Positions 32,926-40,772 are shown, numbered from the stretch's first letter. The stretch: 43,620 nucleotides of DNA from JABDPF01 sp036351575 (GCA_036351575.1 JAZBPJ010000097.1:1-43620), one strand, 5' to 3'. Made by a program: numbers and translations. The notes: a model not told the origin generated them from the sequence alone.

Positions 32926-33557
32926 ACGCCGCACAGCGGCAGGCGTTTTTCGAACGCCTGAAGTCGGTTACACCGGAACCGAAAACCGAACTCAACTACC
33001 GCTCGCCTTTTGAATTGCTGGTGGCGGTCATCCTGTCCGCCCAGGCCACCGACGTCGGGGTCAACAAGGCAACGAAAAAGCTGTTTCCGGTCGCGAGCAC
33101 CCCCCGCGCCATTCTCGACCTGGGAGAAGAGGGGCTGAAGCAGTACATTCGCACCATCGGGCTGTTCAACGCCAAGGCGAAAAACATCATCAAGACCTGC
33201 CGCATCCTGCTTGAACAGCATGACGGCGAGGTCCCGAACGACCGCGCGGCCCTGGAAGCCTTGCCCGGCGTCGGGCGAAAGACCGCGAACGTCGTGCTCA
33301 ACACGGCGTTCGGCGAGCCGACCATCGCGGTCGACACGCATATTTTCCGCGTTGCCAACCGCACCGGGCTGGCGCCGGGCAAAACACCGCTGCAGGTGGA
33401 ACTCAAGCTGCTGAAAGCGGTGCCGCAAGAATTCCTCAGGGACGCCCACCACTGGTTGATCCTGCATGGGCGCTACACCTGCAAGGCGCGCAAGCCGAAC
33501 TGCCCGGAGTGCATCCTCAGGGATCTTTGCCGTTACCGAACAAAGACGACCCTGTAA
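32922..33557 (+). CDS. nth: endonuclease III
   Basis: A 211-residue DNA glycosylase/AP lyase for oxidised pyrimidines. The helix-hairpin-helix motif is LPGVGRKTANVVL with catalytic Lys120, and Asp138 lies in IAVDTHIFRV. The 4Fe-4S ligands are Cys187, Cys194, Cys197 and Cys203, the same positions as in E. coli. It is the last gene of the rnfABCDGE-nth operon, overlapping rnfE by 4 bp (ATGA). Confidence 0.97.
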   Translation: MNAAQRQAFFERLKSVTPEPKTELNYRSPFELLVAVILSAQATDVGVNKATKKLFPVASTPRAILDLGEEGLKQYIRTIGLFNAKAKNIIKTCRILLEQHDGEVPNDRAALEALPGVGRKTANVVLNTAFGEPTIAVDTHIFRVANRTGLAPGKTPLQVELKLLKAVPQEFLRDAHHWLILHGRYTCKARKPNCPECILRDLCRYRTKTTL

Positions 33558-33587
33558 TTTTTCCAGCCACTTTCCGGTCTCCTCATC

Positions 33588-33616
33588 GACCCTGCAGCGA
33601 GCACAGTTGCAGGGTC
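33588..33616. promoter_or_regulatory. inverted repeat between nth and the RiPP precursor gene
   Basis: GACCCTGCA (33588-33596) and TGCAGGGTC (33608-33616) are perfect 9-bp inverted arms with an 11-base spacer. It is 30 bases after the nth stop and 67 bases before the precursor ATG. As RNA it would be a hairpin that could end the rnf-nth transcript, but no T-tract follows. As DNA it could be an operator for a metal-responsive regulator. Confidence 0.5.
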
Positions 33617-33618
33617 AG

Positions 33619-33631
33619 TCATATTGACTAA
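33619..33631 (+). promoter_or_regulatory. palindrome overlapping a -35-like TTGACT upstream of hvfA
   Basis: AGTCA-TAT-TGACT is a small palindrome beginning at about 33618-33619 that includes a TTGACT hexamer (33624-33629). No convincing -10 hexamer follows at 16-18 bases, so a standard sigma-70 promoter is not clear and an alternative sigma factor or activator is possible. The precursor gene's ribosome-binding site GGAGA is at 33670-33674. Confidence 0.3.
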
Positions 33632-33682
33632 ACTGATTGCGGCCACAGAGCCCAATAAAACCAAACCCTGGAGACTTTTCAC

Positions 33683-34039
33683 ATGAGCGATAAGAAAGCT
33701 GTAAGCAAAACCGTCGCGGCCGCCGTTGGCGCTGCGTTCATCTCCTCCGCCGCCCTGTCCACAGCGGCCATGGCCTCGGAGAACCCCTTTGCAGCCGTCG
33801 AACTCGAAAGCGGCTACATGCTCGCCAGCAACCACAAGCACGCCGAGGGCAAATGCGGCGAAGGCAAGTGCGGCGGCGAGAAGAAGGCTGCCGAGGGCAA
33901 GTGCGGCGAAGGCAAGTGCGGCGGCGAGAAAAAGGCTGCCGAGGGCAAGTGCGGCGAAGGCAAGTGCGGCGGCGAGAAGAAGGCTGCCGAGGGCAAGTGC
34001 GGCGAAGGCAAGTGCGGCGGCAAGAAGGACAAAGGCTGA
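33683..34039 (+). CDS. hvfA: HvfA-type RiPP metallophore precursor with eight EGKCG motifs
   Basis: A 118-residue secreted precursor. Residues 1-31 look like a signal peptide (AAAVGAAFISSAALSTAAMA, cut near AMA-SE), followed by a short leader-like ENPFAAVELESGYMLASN. From residue 54 the protein consists of four 16-residue repeats AEGKCGEGKCGGEKKA, the last with an altered end KKDKG. Each repeat has two EGKCG motifs, so there are eight cysteines (58, 63, 74, 79, 90, 95, 106, 111). In the HvfA family, established knowledge is that the MNIO enzyme converts EGKCG cysteines into oxazolone/thioamide groups that bind copper. The next three genes encode exactly that machinery. The exported nature and motif count are seen; the modification here is inferred. 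Confidence 0.9.
   Translation: MSDKKAVSKTVAAAVGAAFISSAALSTAAMASENPFAAVELESGYMLASNHKHAEGKCGEGKCGGEKKAAEGKCGEGKCGGEKKAAEGKCGEGKCGGEKKAAEGKCGEGKCGGKKDKG
33842..34021 (+). repeat. four 48-bp in-frame tandem repeats in hvfA
   Basis: Units start at 33842, 33890, 33938 and 33986; the fourth is incomplete and diverges after 36 bases. Units 2 and 3 differ by one silent base (AAA/AAG Lys), and unit 1 differs from unit 3 by one silent base. Such identity at the DNA level points to recent duplication or ongoing gene conversion. The copy number of the metal-binding unit could therefore vary between strains. Confidence 0.9.
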
Positions 34040-34067
34040 TCCGTCGTCTTTGAGGAGGCAACCCGCC

Positions 34068-34916
34068 ATGGGTGAAAAAACCTACCCCGTGCGAGGCGCC
34101 GGCCTGGGTCTCAGGCGCGCCTTGATGGAGCCGCTTCGTGAGCAGGGCTTCGGCCCGGTCGAATTCATGGAGGTCGCCCCCGAAAACTGGATCGGGGTCG
34201 GCGGCCGGCTGGGACGTTCTTTTCACGATTTCACCCGGCGGGTTCCCTTCGTCTGCCACGGCCTTTCGCTCTCGATCGGAGGGCCGTCGCCGCTGGATGA
34301 AACATTTCTTCACCGGCTCAAGCGTTTTCTCGACCTGCACGATATCCGCTGTTACAGCGAACACCTGAGCTACTGCACGGACGACGGTCACCTTTACGAC
34401 CTGATGCCGATCCCCTTCACCGAGGACGCCGTTCGCTACGTTGCGCAGCGCGTGCGGCGCGTACAGGACATCCTGGAACGGCGTATCGCGCTGGAAAACG
34501 TCTCGTACTATGCCGCCCCGGGCGCCGAAATGGACGAGCTCGAGTTCGTCAACGCCGTGCTGGAGGAAGCCGACTGCGACCTGCTGCTGGACGTGAACAA
34601 CATCTACGTGAACAGCGTGAACCACGGATACGACCCCCTGGACTTTCTCGCGGGACTTCCGGGCCGGCGGATCGCCTACGGCCACGTCGCGGGTCATTTC
34701 GACGAGGCCGAGGACCTGCTGGTGGACACCCACGGTGCGGACGTCGTGTCGGGTGTGTGGAACCTGCTGGACCGCGCCTTTGACCGCTTCGGCGTCTTTC
34801 CCGTTCTGCTCGAGCGCGACTTCAACTTTCCGCCGCTGCCGGAACTGCTCGGCGAAGTCGGGCGGATCACCGAGCTGCAGGCCCGGCACGGCCGCGCCCG
34901 GGAGCGGCAGGCGTGA
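34068..34916 (+). CDS. hvfB: DUF692 multinuclear non-haem iron oxidase (MNIO), HvfB-type
   Basis: A 282-residue TIM-barrel enzyme. I start it at the ATG at 34068, which has a strong GAGGAGG ribosome-binding site (34052-34058); the open frame upstream merely reads through hvfA in another frame. Candidate iron ligands are all present: Glu39 (VAPEN), His64 (CHGLSLSIGG), Glu98-His99 (SEHLSY), Glu143 (LENVSYY), Asp175 and Asn177 (LLDVNNIYVNS), His186, His206 and His210 (HVAGH), Asp220 and His222 (DTHG), Glu249 (LLERDFN). MNIOs oxidise peptide cysteines with O2; the HvfB branch makes oxazolone/thioamide in EGKCG peptides. It lies 28 bp after the precursor gene and overlaps the partner gene by 4 bp. 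Confidence 0.93.
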   Translation: MGEKTYPVRGAGLGLRRALMEPLREQGFGPVEFMEVAPENWIGVGGRLGRSFHDFTRRVPFVCHGLSLSIGGPSPLDETFLHRLKRFLDLHDIRCYSEHLSYCTDDGHLYDLMPIPFTEDAVRYVAQRVRRVQDILERRIALENVSYYAAPGAEMDELEFVNAVLEEADCDLLLDVNNIYVNSVNHGYDPLDFLAGLPGRRIAYGHVAGHFDEAEDLLVDTHGADVVSGVWNLLDRAFDRFGVFPVLLERDFNFPPLPELLGEVGRITELQARHGRARERQA

Positions 34917-35665
34917 AGTTCCAGTCCCTGCAGCGGGCGTTCGCCGCGCACATACGCAACCCCGCCGCCAACCCGGCTCCGGCGGACGTTGAAGACCGCA
35001 GGATGCGAATCTACCGCGACCTGTTCTTCAACAACATGCAATCGCTCCTGGCCGGCACCTTTCCGGTGCTGCACGAGATACTGGGCCCCGAGGGCTGGAA
35101 ACGGCTGGTGCGCGATTTCTACTCGGAGCACCACAGTCACACGCCGCTGTTCCCGGAAGTGGCGCGGGAGTTCCTCCGTTACCTGCGCGATGAACGCGAC
35201 GCGGCGGAAGATGATCCACCCTTCCTTTGCGAACTGGCCCATTACGAGTGGGTCGAGCTGTCGCTCGAGATCGACGATCGGTCAATCGACGACGCAGCCG
35301 TCGACCCCGACGGGGACCCGGTCGAGCAGTCGCCGGTGCTGTCACCGCTCGTACGGGTGCTCAGCTTCCGCTTCCCGGTGCATCTGCTGGGGCCGGATTA
35401 TCAGCCGGCGGAAGCGCCGGGCGGCGACCACCACTACATCGTTTACCGCAACCGTGCCGACGAAGTGAAATTCATGGCAATCAACGAGGTGTCTCTGGCG
35501 CTGATTGCGGGCCTGCAGCGAAACGAAGGGCTGACCGGGCGGGCGATCCTCGAAGGCATCGCGACCTCCATGGCTCACCCTGAGCCCGAAAAAATCGTCG
35601 CCGCAGGCGCCGCGTTGCTTGAAGACTTCCGCCGGCGGGACATCCTGCTGGGAACCCGGAGATAA
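34913..35665 (+). CDS. hvfC: DUF2063 partner protein, HvfC-type
   Basis: A 250-residue protein starting at a GTG overlapped with the hvfB stop (GTGA). The N-terminal DUF2063 domain (about 3-95) shows LQRAFAAHIRNP, RMRIYRDLFFNNMQSLLAG and PVLHEILGPEGWKRLVRDF. The C-terminal half has HHYIVYRNRADEVKFMAIN and a final helical segment of the type that presents the precursor leader to the MNIO. The family was once annotated as DNA-binding, but in RiPP operons it acts as the obligatory partner of the DUF692 enzyme. Adjacent order A-B-C supports this role here. Confidence 0.9.
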   Translation: MKFQSLQRAFAAHIRNPAANPAPADVEDRRMRIYRDLFFNNMQSLLAGTFPVLHEILGPEGWKRLVRDFYSEHHSHTPLFPEVAREFLRYLRDERDAAEDDPPFLCELAHYEWVELSLEIDDRSIDDAAVDPDGDPVEQSPVLSPLVRVLSFRFPVHLLGPDYQPAEAPGGDHHYIVYRNRADEVKFMAINEVSLALIAGLQRNEGLTGRAILEGIATSMAHPEPEKIVAAGAALLEDFRRRDILLGTRR

Positions 35666-35668
35666 ACC

Positions 35669-36328
35669 ATGTTCGACTGGTACGACAACCTGACCGCCCG
35701 CCTGCGCGTCGCCGGTGATTACCTGTGGCCGCTGGCCCTGCGCGCGATCCTGGCCTGGGAATTCTGGGAGGCCGGTATCGGCAAGTTTCGCGGCGAAAAC
35801 TGGTTCGCAGATATTCCCTGGGCCGACTGGCAGAAAGGTTTTCCCTGGCCGTTCGAGCAGCTTGGCCCCGATCTGAACTGGCTGGCGGCGACCTGGGGTG
35901 AAATGGTGTTTGCCCTGCTGCTGCTGTTTGGCCTGTTCACGCGTTTCGCCGCGGTCTCGCTGCTGGTAATCACCGGGGTGGCCACAGCTGCCGTGCATTG
36001 GCCGGCGGAGTGGGAATCGCTGACCCAGTTGTGGCAGGGTTACGTGATCACCGCGGAAACCGCGGGGAACTACAAGCTGCCCCTGCTGTTCGCCATCATG
36101 CTGATGCCGCTGGTTTTCCATGGCGGCGGAAAAGTCAGCCTGGACCACCTGCTGCTGATCGTGACGGGTCGCAGCGACTGCGTCGCCGACCGCTTCGGTG
36201 ATTTCCTGTCGGCGGCGCTGCTGTTCGCCGTGCTGGGCCTGGCGACCGTGTTCGTCGAGCCCCGCTGGGGAATCGCGCTGTTCGCCGTCGCGGCGCTACT
36301 GGGCATCGTCTCGCTGACCCGTCGCTGA
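35669..36328 (+). CDS. DoxX-family membrane protein of the Hvf operon (HvfX-like)
   Basis: A 219-residue inner-membrane protein with about four to six hydrophobic segments (around 19-38, 80-108, 135-155, 175-192, 198-216). It starts 3 bp after hvfC. The DoxX-type core includes LRAILAWEFWEAGIGKFRG and the GLFTRFAAVSLLVITG segment. DoxX proteins are regular members of MNIO metallophore operons, where they are proposed to help maturation or redox handling of the peptide; the exact job is not established. Its last 33 bases overlap the 3' end of the convergent GumN-family gene. Confidence 0.87.
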   Translation: MFDWYDNLTARLRVAGDYLWPLALRAILAWEFWEAGIGKFRGENWFADIPWADWQKGFPWPFEQLGPDLNWLAATWGEMVFALLLLFGLFTRFAAVSLLVITGVATAAVHWPAEWESLTQLWQGYVITAETAGNYKLPLLFAIMLMPLVFHGGGKVSLDHLLLIVTGRSDCVADRFGDFLSAALLFAVLGLATVFVEPRWGIALFAVAALLGIVSLTRR

Positions 36329-37210
36329 GAACGGCAGCGGCAGGGACGACAGCTCGAAACCGGCTTCACGCAGCAGGCGGACCAACCCCTGCTCGCCCGG
36401 CAGGTGCAGCGCGCCGACCGCCACGAAAACCGTTCCGTCTTCGAAATAGGGCAGCACGGACTCCAGCATCCGCCGGTTGCGCGCGTCGATGCCCTCGCTG
36501 ATGAAATAGGAGCGCGCTGTCGAAGACAAAACGTCCATCTGCGACATCGAAAGCCGTTCGACAGCCCGCAGGTCGCCCGTCAGGTAACTGTCCACCATCT
36601 CGCGGTGAAGCGCTTCGACTTTGTCATGCTCCGCCAGCGCATGATCGAGCAGTTCGAACTGCTGCTCGAGCGGCATGTCCTCGAGGAAAGCCAGTTGCTG
36701 CTCCAGCGTCTCGAGCCCTACGACTTTCATGCCCGAACCGGCGGCACGAAGCGACAGGGAAAGGTCCATGAATAACCCGGACCGCGGCGGCGGCAGGCTC
36801 AGGGTCATCATCGCGGCCCAGACTTTCATGCGTGAAACCCAGGTCGGGTCGACGCCGTAAGTTGCCAGCAATTCGCTCAGCCGGGCAAAACGCTCGGGCC
36901 CGATGACGTCTGCCAGGCGCGTTCCGTCCTGGTAGTGCATGTACTCGGTCAGCCTGGCCAGGGTGGGCAGGTCCGGCACCATCTCCATCGCGAAAAACCG
37001 GTTTTCCGTCAGCTGCCCGATGAACGGCTCGGAAAAATCGAGCACGCGCGGATCCTCGCTGTGAATGGTCCCGAGCAGGTATCCGGCCGGCTCACCGTCA
37101 CGGCTCAGCGCCCAGAAAAGAGATGAGTCGGCGCGGCCGCCGAGCGGAGCAACCAGCAGCAAGGTCAGTACGACCAAGGCACGCATCATGGTAAATCGGG
37201 TCACAATCAC
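36296..37210 (-). CDS. TraB/GumN-family secreted protein
   Basis: A 304-residue protein with a signal peptide after a short extension (MMRALVVLTLLLVAPLGGRA). The family signature is present at both ends: GYLLGTIHSEDP near the N-terminus and VFVAVGALHLPGEQGLVRLL near the C-terminus, with the paired His/Glu residues that suggest a Tiki-like metalloprotease fold. A central EMVPDLPTLARL region is also typical. Bacterial function is unknown. It is convergent with the Hvf operon and overlaps the DoxX gene by 33 bp, with a separate orientation, so it is probably not part of the RiPP system. Confidence 0.87.
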   Translation of the reverse strand: MIVTRFTMMRALVVLTLLLVAPLGGRADSSLFWALSRDGEPAGYLLGTIHSEDPRVLDFSEPFIGQLTENRFFAMEMVPDLPTLARLTEYMHYQDGTRLADVIGPERFARLSELLATYGVDPTWVSRMKVWAAMMTLSLPPPRSGLFMDLSLSLRAAGSGMKVVGLETLEQQLAFLEDMPLEQQFELLDHALAEHDKVEALHREMVDSYLTGDLRAVERLSMSQMDVLSSTARSYFISEGIDARNRRMLESVLPYFEDGTVFVAVGALHLPGEQGLVRLLREAGFELSSLPLPFSATGQRDDAQ

Positions 37211-37243
37211 TTATTCTCCGGGGCTTGCCGAACGGGTTCCATT

Positions 37244-37849
37244 ATGCCGCGCATTGCTGACCGATTCAGGGGATTTCTTCCGGTCGTCGTCGACGTCGAA
37301 ACCGGCGGTTTCCAGTCCGAGACCGACGCCCTGCTCGAAATCGCCGCCTGCATCATTCGCATGGACGACTTCGGCCGCCTGTTCGTGGCCGAGACCGTGG
37401 ACGTGAACGTGGAGCCGTTCGAAGGCGCGCGAATCGATCCCAAGTCACTGGAAATCACCGGCATCAACCTGGAAAGCCCGCTGCGCGGGGCGCTGCCCGA
37501 AATCGATGCCTTGCGCAAGTTCTTCCAGCCGATTCGAAAAGAAGTCCGGGACACGGGCTGCCAGCGGGCCATACTGGTCGGCCACAATTCCTTTTTTGAC
37601 CTGTCGTTCATCAACGCCGCCATCAAGCGCACGGAATACAAGCGCAGCCCTTTTCACCCGTTCAGCAGCTTTGATACGGCCACGCTGGCGGGCCTGGCTT
37701 TCGGCCAGACCGTGCTGTCCCGCTCGGTACAGGCCGCGGGTCTTGAATGGAACGAGTCGGAGGCGCACTCCGCCGTCTACGACACCGAGAAAACCGCTGC
37801 CCTGTTCTGCGCGATCGTCAATCGCTGGAAAATCCTGACCGGGCTCTGA
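37244..37849 (+). CDS. rnt: ribonuclease T
   Basis: A 201-residue DEDDh 3'-5' exoribonuclease that matures tRNA 3' ends and other stable RNAs. The first exonuclease motif is VVDVETGGFQ (Asp17, Glu19), the second is VGHNSFFDLSF, and the third is AHSAVYDTEKTA with the catalytic His and Asp. Length is close to E. coli RNase T (215). It is a gammaproteobacterial hallmark. The ATG is 34 bp from the divergent GumN gene, and argD follows by 18 bp. Confidence 0.94.
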   Translation: MPRIADRFRGFLPVVVDVETGGFQSETDALLEIAACIIRMDDFGRLFVAETVDVNVEPFEGARIDPKSLEITGINLESPLRGALPEIDALRKFFQPIRKEVRDTGCQRAILVGHNSFFDLSFINAAIKRTEYKRSPFHPFSSFDTATLAGLAFGQTVLSRSVQAAGLEWNESEAHSAVYDTEKTAALFCAIVNRWKILTGL

Positions 37850-37867
37850 TACCCAACTGGAGTCGTG

Positions 37868-39064
37868 ATGAGCAATCACCTGATGAACACCTATGCGCGG
37901 CTTCCTGTTGCCTTTGAACGCGGCGAAGGCGCCTGGCTGTGGGACAGCGAAGGCGAGCGCTACCTCGACGCCATCGCCGGGCTGGGCGTCTGCGCCCTGG
38001 GCCACGCCCACCCGCGCGTGGCCGAGGCGATCGCGGACCAGGCTTCAGCCGTGGTTCATACATCGAACCTGTTCCGCGTGCCCTGGCAGGAAAAACTCGC
38101 CGACCGCCTGGCTGCCGTGACCGGCATGGACCGCGTTTTTTTTGGCAACTCGGGCGCGGAAATGATCGAGTGCGCGGTCAAGATCGGTCGCCTCTGGGGG
38201 CGCCAGAAGGATATCGACCGCCCCGGGATCATCGTCATGGACGGCGGTTTTCATGGCCGCACGCTGGCGGCGCTTTCCGCCACCGGCAACCGAAAAGTCC
38301 AGGCCGGCTTCGAACCGCTGGTCAGCGGGTTCGTTCGCGCGCCCTTCGATGACGTGCAAGCCGTTCGCGCCATTGCAGAGCGCGACCGCAACGTGGCGGC
38401 CGTGCTCGTCGAGCCGATCCAGGGCGAAGGCGGCGTGCGCCTGCCGGCCCCCGGCTACCTGAAACAGCTTCGCCAGCTCTGCAACCAGCAAGGCTGGCTG
38501 CTGATGCTGGATGAAATCCAGTGCGGCCTGTGCCGGACCGGAAGGTGGTACGACCACCAGCACGAAGGCATTCTCCCCGACGTGCTGACCTCGGCCAAGG
38601 CGCTGGCCAACGGCCTGCCCATCGGCGCCTGTCTCGCGCACGGCAAGGCGGCGGAACTGATGCAGCCGGGCTCACACGGCTCGACGTTCGGCGGCAACCC
38701 GCTGGTCAGCCGCGCGGCCTGCGCGGTGCTCGAGGTCATGGAAAGCGAATCGATCGCAGAGCGCGCGGCCGCTACCGGCGAAACCATTCTGGCGGGGCTG
38801 CGTGAACGCATCGGGGATCATCCGCGGGTCCGGGACATTCGCGGCCGCGGCCTGATGATCGGTATCGAGCTGGACCGCGCGGCGGGCCCGGTGCAGTCGC
38901 AGTGCATGGAAAACGGGATCATCGTCAACGCCACGGCCGGCAGCGTGGTTCGCCTGCTGCCGCCCCTGATCATCGACCGCGAGCAGGCCGAAATGATCGT
39001 CGACGCGGTGTGTGAATCAGTCGAGCGACTCGACCAGCCGCAGAAAGTCCCCGCCGGCGGCTGA
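37868..39064 (+). CDS. argD: acetylornithine aminotransferase family protein (ArgD-like)
   Basis: A 398-residue class III PLP aminotransferase. I use the ATG at 37868 (MSNHLMNTYARLPVAFERG), which matches the ArgD start; a GTG one codon earlier is possible. Conserved blocks are FFGNSGAEMIECAVKIGR (PLP phosphate loop), DGGFHGRTLAALSATGN, the acidic LMLDEIQCGLCRTG, and SAKALANGLPIGA with PLP Lys244. It would transaminate N-acetylornithine (and possibly succinyldiaminopimelate). Other arginine genes are not adjacent, so a related substrate such as another omega-amino acid remains possible. Its 3' end overlaps purK by 48 bp in opposite direction. Confidence 0.86.
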   Translation: MSNHLMNTYARLPVAFERGEGAWLWDSEGERYLDAIAGLGVCALGHAHPRVAEAIADQASAVVHTSNLFRVPWQEKLADRLAAVTGMDRVFFGNSGAEMIECAVKIGRLWGRQKDIDRPGIIVMDGGFHGRTLAALSATGNRKVQAGFEPLVSGFVRAPFDDVQAVRAIAERDRNVAAVLVEPIQGEGGVRLPAPGYLKQLRQLCNQQGWLLMLDEIQCGLCRTGRWYDHQHEGILPDVLTSAKALANGLPIGACLAHGKAAELMQPGSHGSTFGGNPLVSRAACAVLEVMESESIAERAAATGETILAGLRERIGDHPRVRDIRGRGLMIGIELDRAAGPVQSQCMENGIIVNATAGSVVRLLPPLIIDREQAEMIVDAVCESVERLDQPQKVPAGG

Positions 39065-40156
39065 GGCCACATCCACGGCCGTTTCCATCAGGGATTCGCG
39101 GGACTCCGCTGTCAAGGTGGCGTGCCCGATCTTGCGGCCGGGGCGCGGTTCTTTGCCGTACTCGTGCCAATGCAGGCCGCTGAAGGCCAGCATCCGCTCA
39201 CGGTCCGGCAGTCGGCCGATCCAGTTGAACATCAGTGAATGCCGCGCCAGGTCCGTCGGCCCCAGCGGCAGGCCGGCCACGGCACGCACGTGGTTCTCGA
39301 ACTGGGAGCAGGACGAACCGTCGATCGTCCAGTGTCCCGAGTTGTGAACGCGCGGGGCGATCTCGTTGGCCAGCAGTTCACCGTCTCGCAGGAAGAACTC
39401 GACCGTCAACACGCCGCGATAATCGAAATGCCGCAAAAGTCGCCGTACCTTGTCCTCTGCGGCTGCCTGCAGCGCCGCATCGAAATCGCCCGGGCGGCTC
39501 AGCGCCAGGATGCCGTGGTCGTGTACGTTTCGGGTCAGCGGCCAGAAGCGTTCTTCCCCGTCGTGTCCCCGCACGCCCACGAGCGAACACTCGGCCTGGA
39601 ACGGCACGAACGCCTCCAGGATCAACTCCCGCCCGCCCAGCCTCTGCCAGGCCCGCTCGAGGTCTTCGGGGTCCCGCAAAACGACCTGGCCTTTTCCGTC
39701 GTAACCCAGGCGACGGGTCTTGAGCACGGCCGGGTACCCCAGGCGTTCGACACCCTCGAGCAGGTCCGTGCGGCCCGCAACCGCGTGGTAATCCGCCACG
39801 CCGATACCCAGGTCAGTCAACAGGGTCTTTTCGACCAGCCGGTCCTGGCAGGCGCCCAGCGCATCAGAGGCCGGGTACAGGGGACAGATTTCCTCGAACG
39901 CCTCGGCCGTTTCCTGCGGTACATTTTCGAAATCAAACGTCGCGACGTCCACCGAACGGGCCAGTTCGCGGGCCGCCTCGATATCGGAAAACCCGGCGTT
40001 CAGCAGGTCGCCCACGACCGCGGCGCAGGCGTTCAGGCCCGGATCGAGAAAACGGAAATCGAGCCCCAGCGGAATGCCGGCCAGCCCCATCATGCGCCCC
40101 AGCTGGCCGCCGCCCAGGATTCCGATCCGGCGGATCGGTGGTGACGCGCACGGCAT
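39017..40156 (-). CDS. purK: 5-(carboxyamino)imidazole ribonucleotide synthase
   Basis: A 379-residue ATP-grasp enzyme that carboxylates AIR to N5-CAIR in purine synthesis. I start it at the ATG at 40156 (MPCASPPIRRIGILGGGQ), just after purE; the longer frame overlaps purE wrongly. The dinucleotide-like loop GILGGGQLGRMM, the ATP-grasp segments PAVLKTRRLGYDGKGQ and ELILEAFVPF, and VEFFLRDGELLANEIAPRVHNS near the metal site are present. It is 4 bp downstream of purE. Its last 48 bp overlap argD on the other strand. Confidence 0.95.
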   Translation of the reverse strand: MPCASPPIRRIGILGGGQLGRMMGLAGIPLGLDFRFLDPGLNACAAVVGDLLNAGFSDIEAARELARSVDVATFDFENVPQETAEAFEEICPLYPASDALGACQDRLVEKTLLTDLGIGVADYHAVAGRTDLLEGVERLGYPAVLKTRRLGYDGKGQVVLRDPEDLERAWQRLGGRELILEAFVPFQAECSLVGVRGHDGEERFWPLTRNVHDHGILALSRPGDFDAALQAAAEDKVRRLLRHFDYRGVLTVEFFLRDGELLANEIAPRVHNSGHWTIDGSSCSQFENHVRAVAGLPLGPTDLARHSLMFNWIGRLPDRERMLAFSGLHWHEYGKEPRPGRKIGHATLTAESRESLMETAVDVASAAGGDFLRLVESLD

Positions 40157-40160
40157 GGTC

Positions 40161-40658
40161 TCAGGCCCGGCTCGGGTCCGGGTTGGCCAGTACCGACTCG
40201 GTCCGCTCGCGGCGAAAATCCTCGAGCGACCTGCGCACGGCCGGATCGGAATTTCCGACGATGGCAGCAGCCAGGAGGCCCGCATTCGTTGCGCCCGCGA
40301 CACCGATGGCGAGCGTTCCGACCGGGATGCCGGCCGGCATCTGGGCGATCGAAAGCAGTGAATCCATGCCGTTCAGCGCGCGCGACTGCACCGGCACGCC
40401 CAGCACGGGCACCACGGTTTTGGCCGCGACCATCCCGGGCAGGTGCGCGGCTCCGCCGGCACCGGCAATAATCACCTGCAAGCCGCGTTCAACGGCCTGT
40501 TCCGCGTATTCGAACATAAGGTCGGGGGTCCGATGGGCCGACACGACGCGCGTTTCGAACGGCACGCCGAGCCGCTCCAGGGCGTCCGCCGCATGTTTCA
40601 TGGTTTCCCAGTCGGACTGGGACCCCATGATGATTCCCACAAGCACTTTATCGCTCAC
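40161..40658 (-). CDS. purE: 5-(carboxyamino)imidazole ribonucleotide mutase
   Basis: A 165-residue class I PurE that converts N5-CAIR to CAIR. The GTG at 40658 (reading VSDKVLVGIIMGSQSDWE) gives the family start; the frame extends upstream without homology into the Trm112/nadC region. Signatures are GIIMGSQSDWETMK, the catalytic SAHRTPD, and GAGGAAHLPGMVA. It is followed by purK. It is divergent from the Trm112-like gene, with 114 bp between starts. Confidence 0.95.
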   Translation of the reverse strand: MSDKVLVGIIMGSQSDWETMKHAADALERLGVPFETRVVSAHRTPDLMFEYAEQAVERGLQVIIAGAGGAAHLPGMVAAKTVVPVLGVPVQSRALNGMDSLLSIAQMPAGIPVGTLAIGVAGATNAGLLAAAIVGNSDPAVRRSLEDFRRERTESVLANPDPSRA

Positions 40659-40772
40659 TTGCCGCCACCTGTCTGCCTGAGTTCGTGAAACCGCGAATTG
40701 TAACAGGATTTGCGAAACATCGGCTCGATCTCCAGTACAATACGGCTGTCTTTGAATACGCAGGAAGGCCCC

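Noticed and set aside
33842..34021. CRISPR-like tandem repeat
   Set aside because: The 48-bp units are directly adjacent without unique spacers, are in frame with a coding sequence, and no cas gene is present.
33738..34889. A 383-codon open frame on the minus strand across hvfA and hvfB
   Set aside because: It is antisense to two well-supported genes, its Cys/Arg/Pro-rich repeats come from reading the 48-bp array backwards, and it has no recognisable domain.
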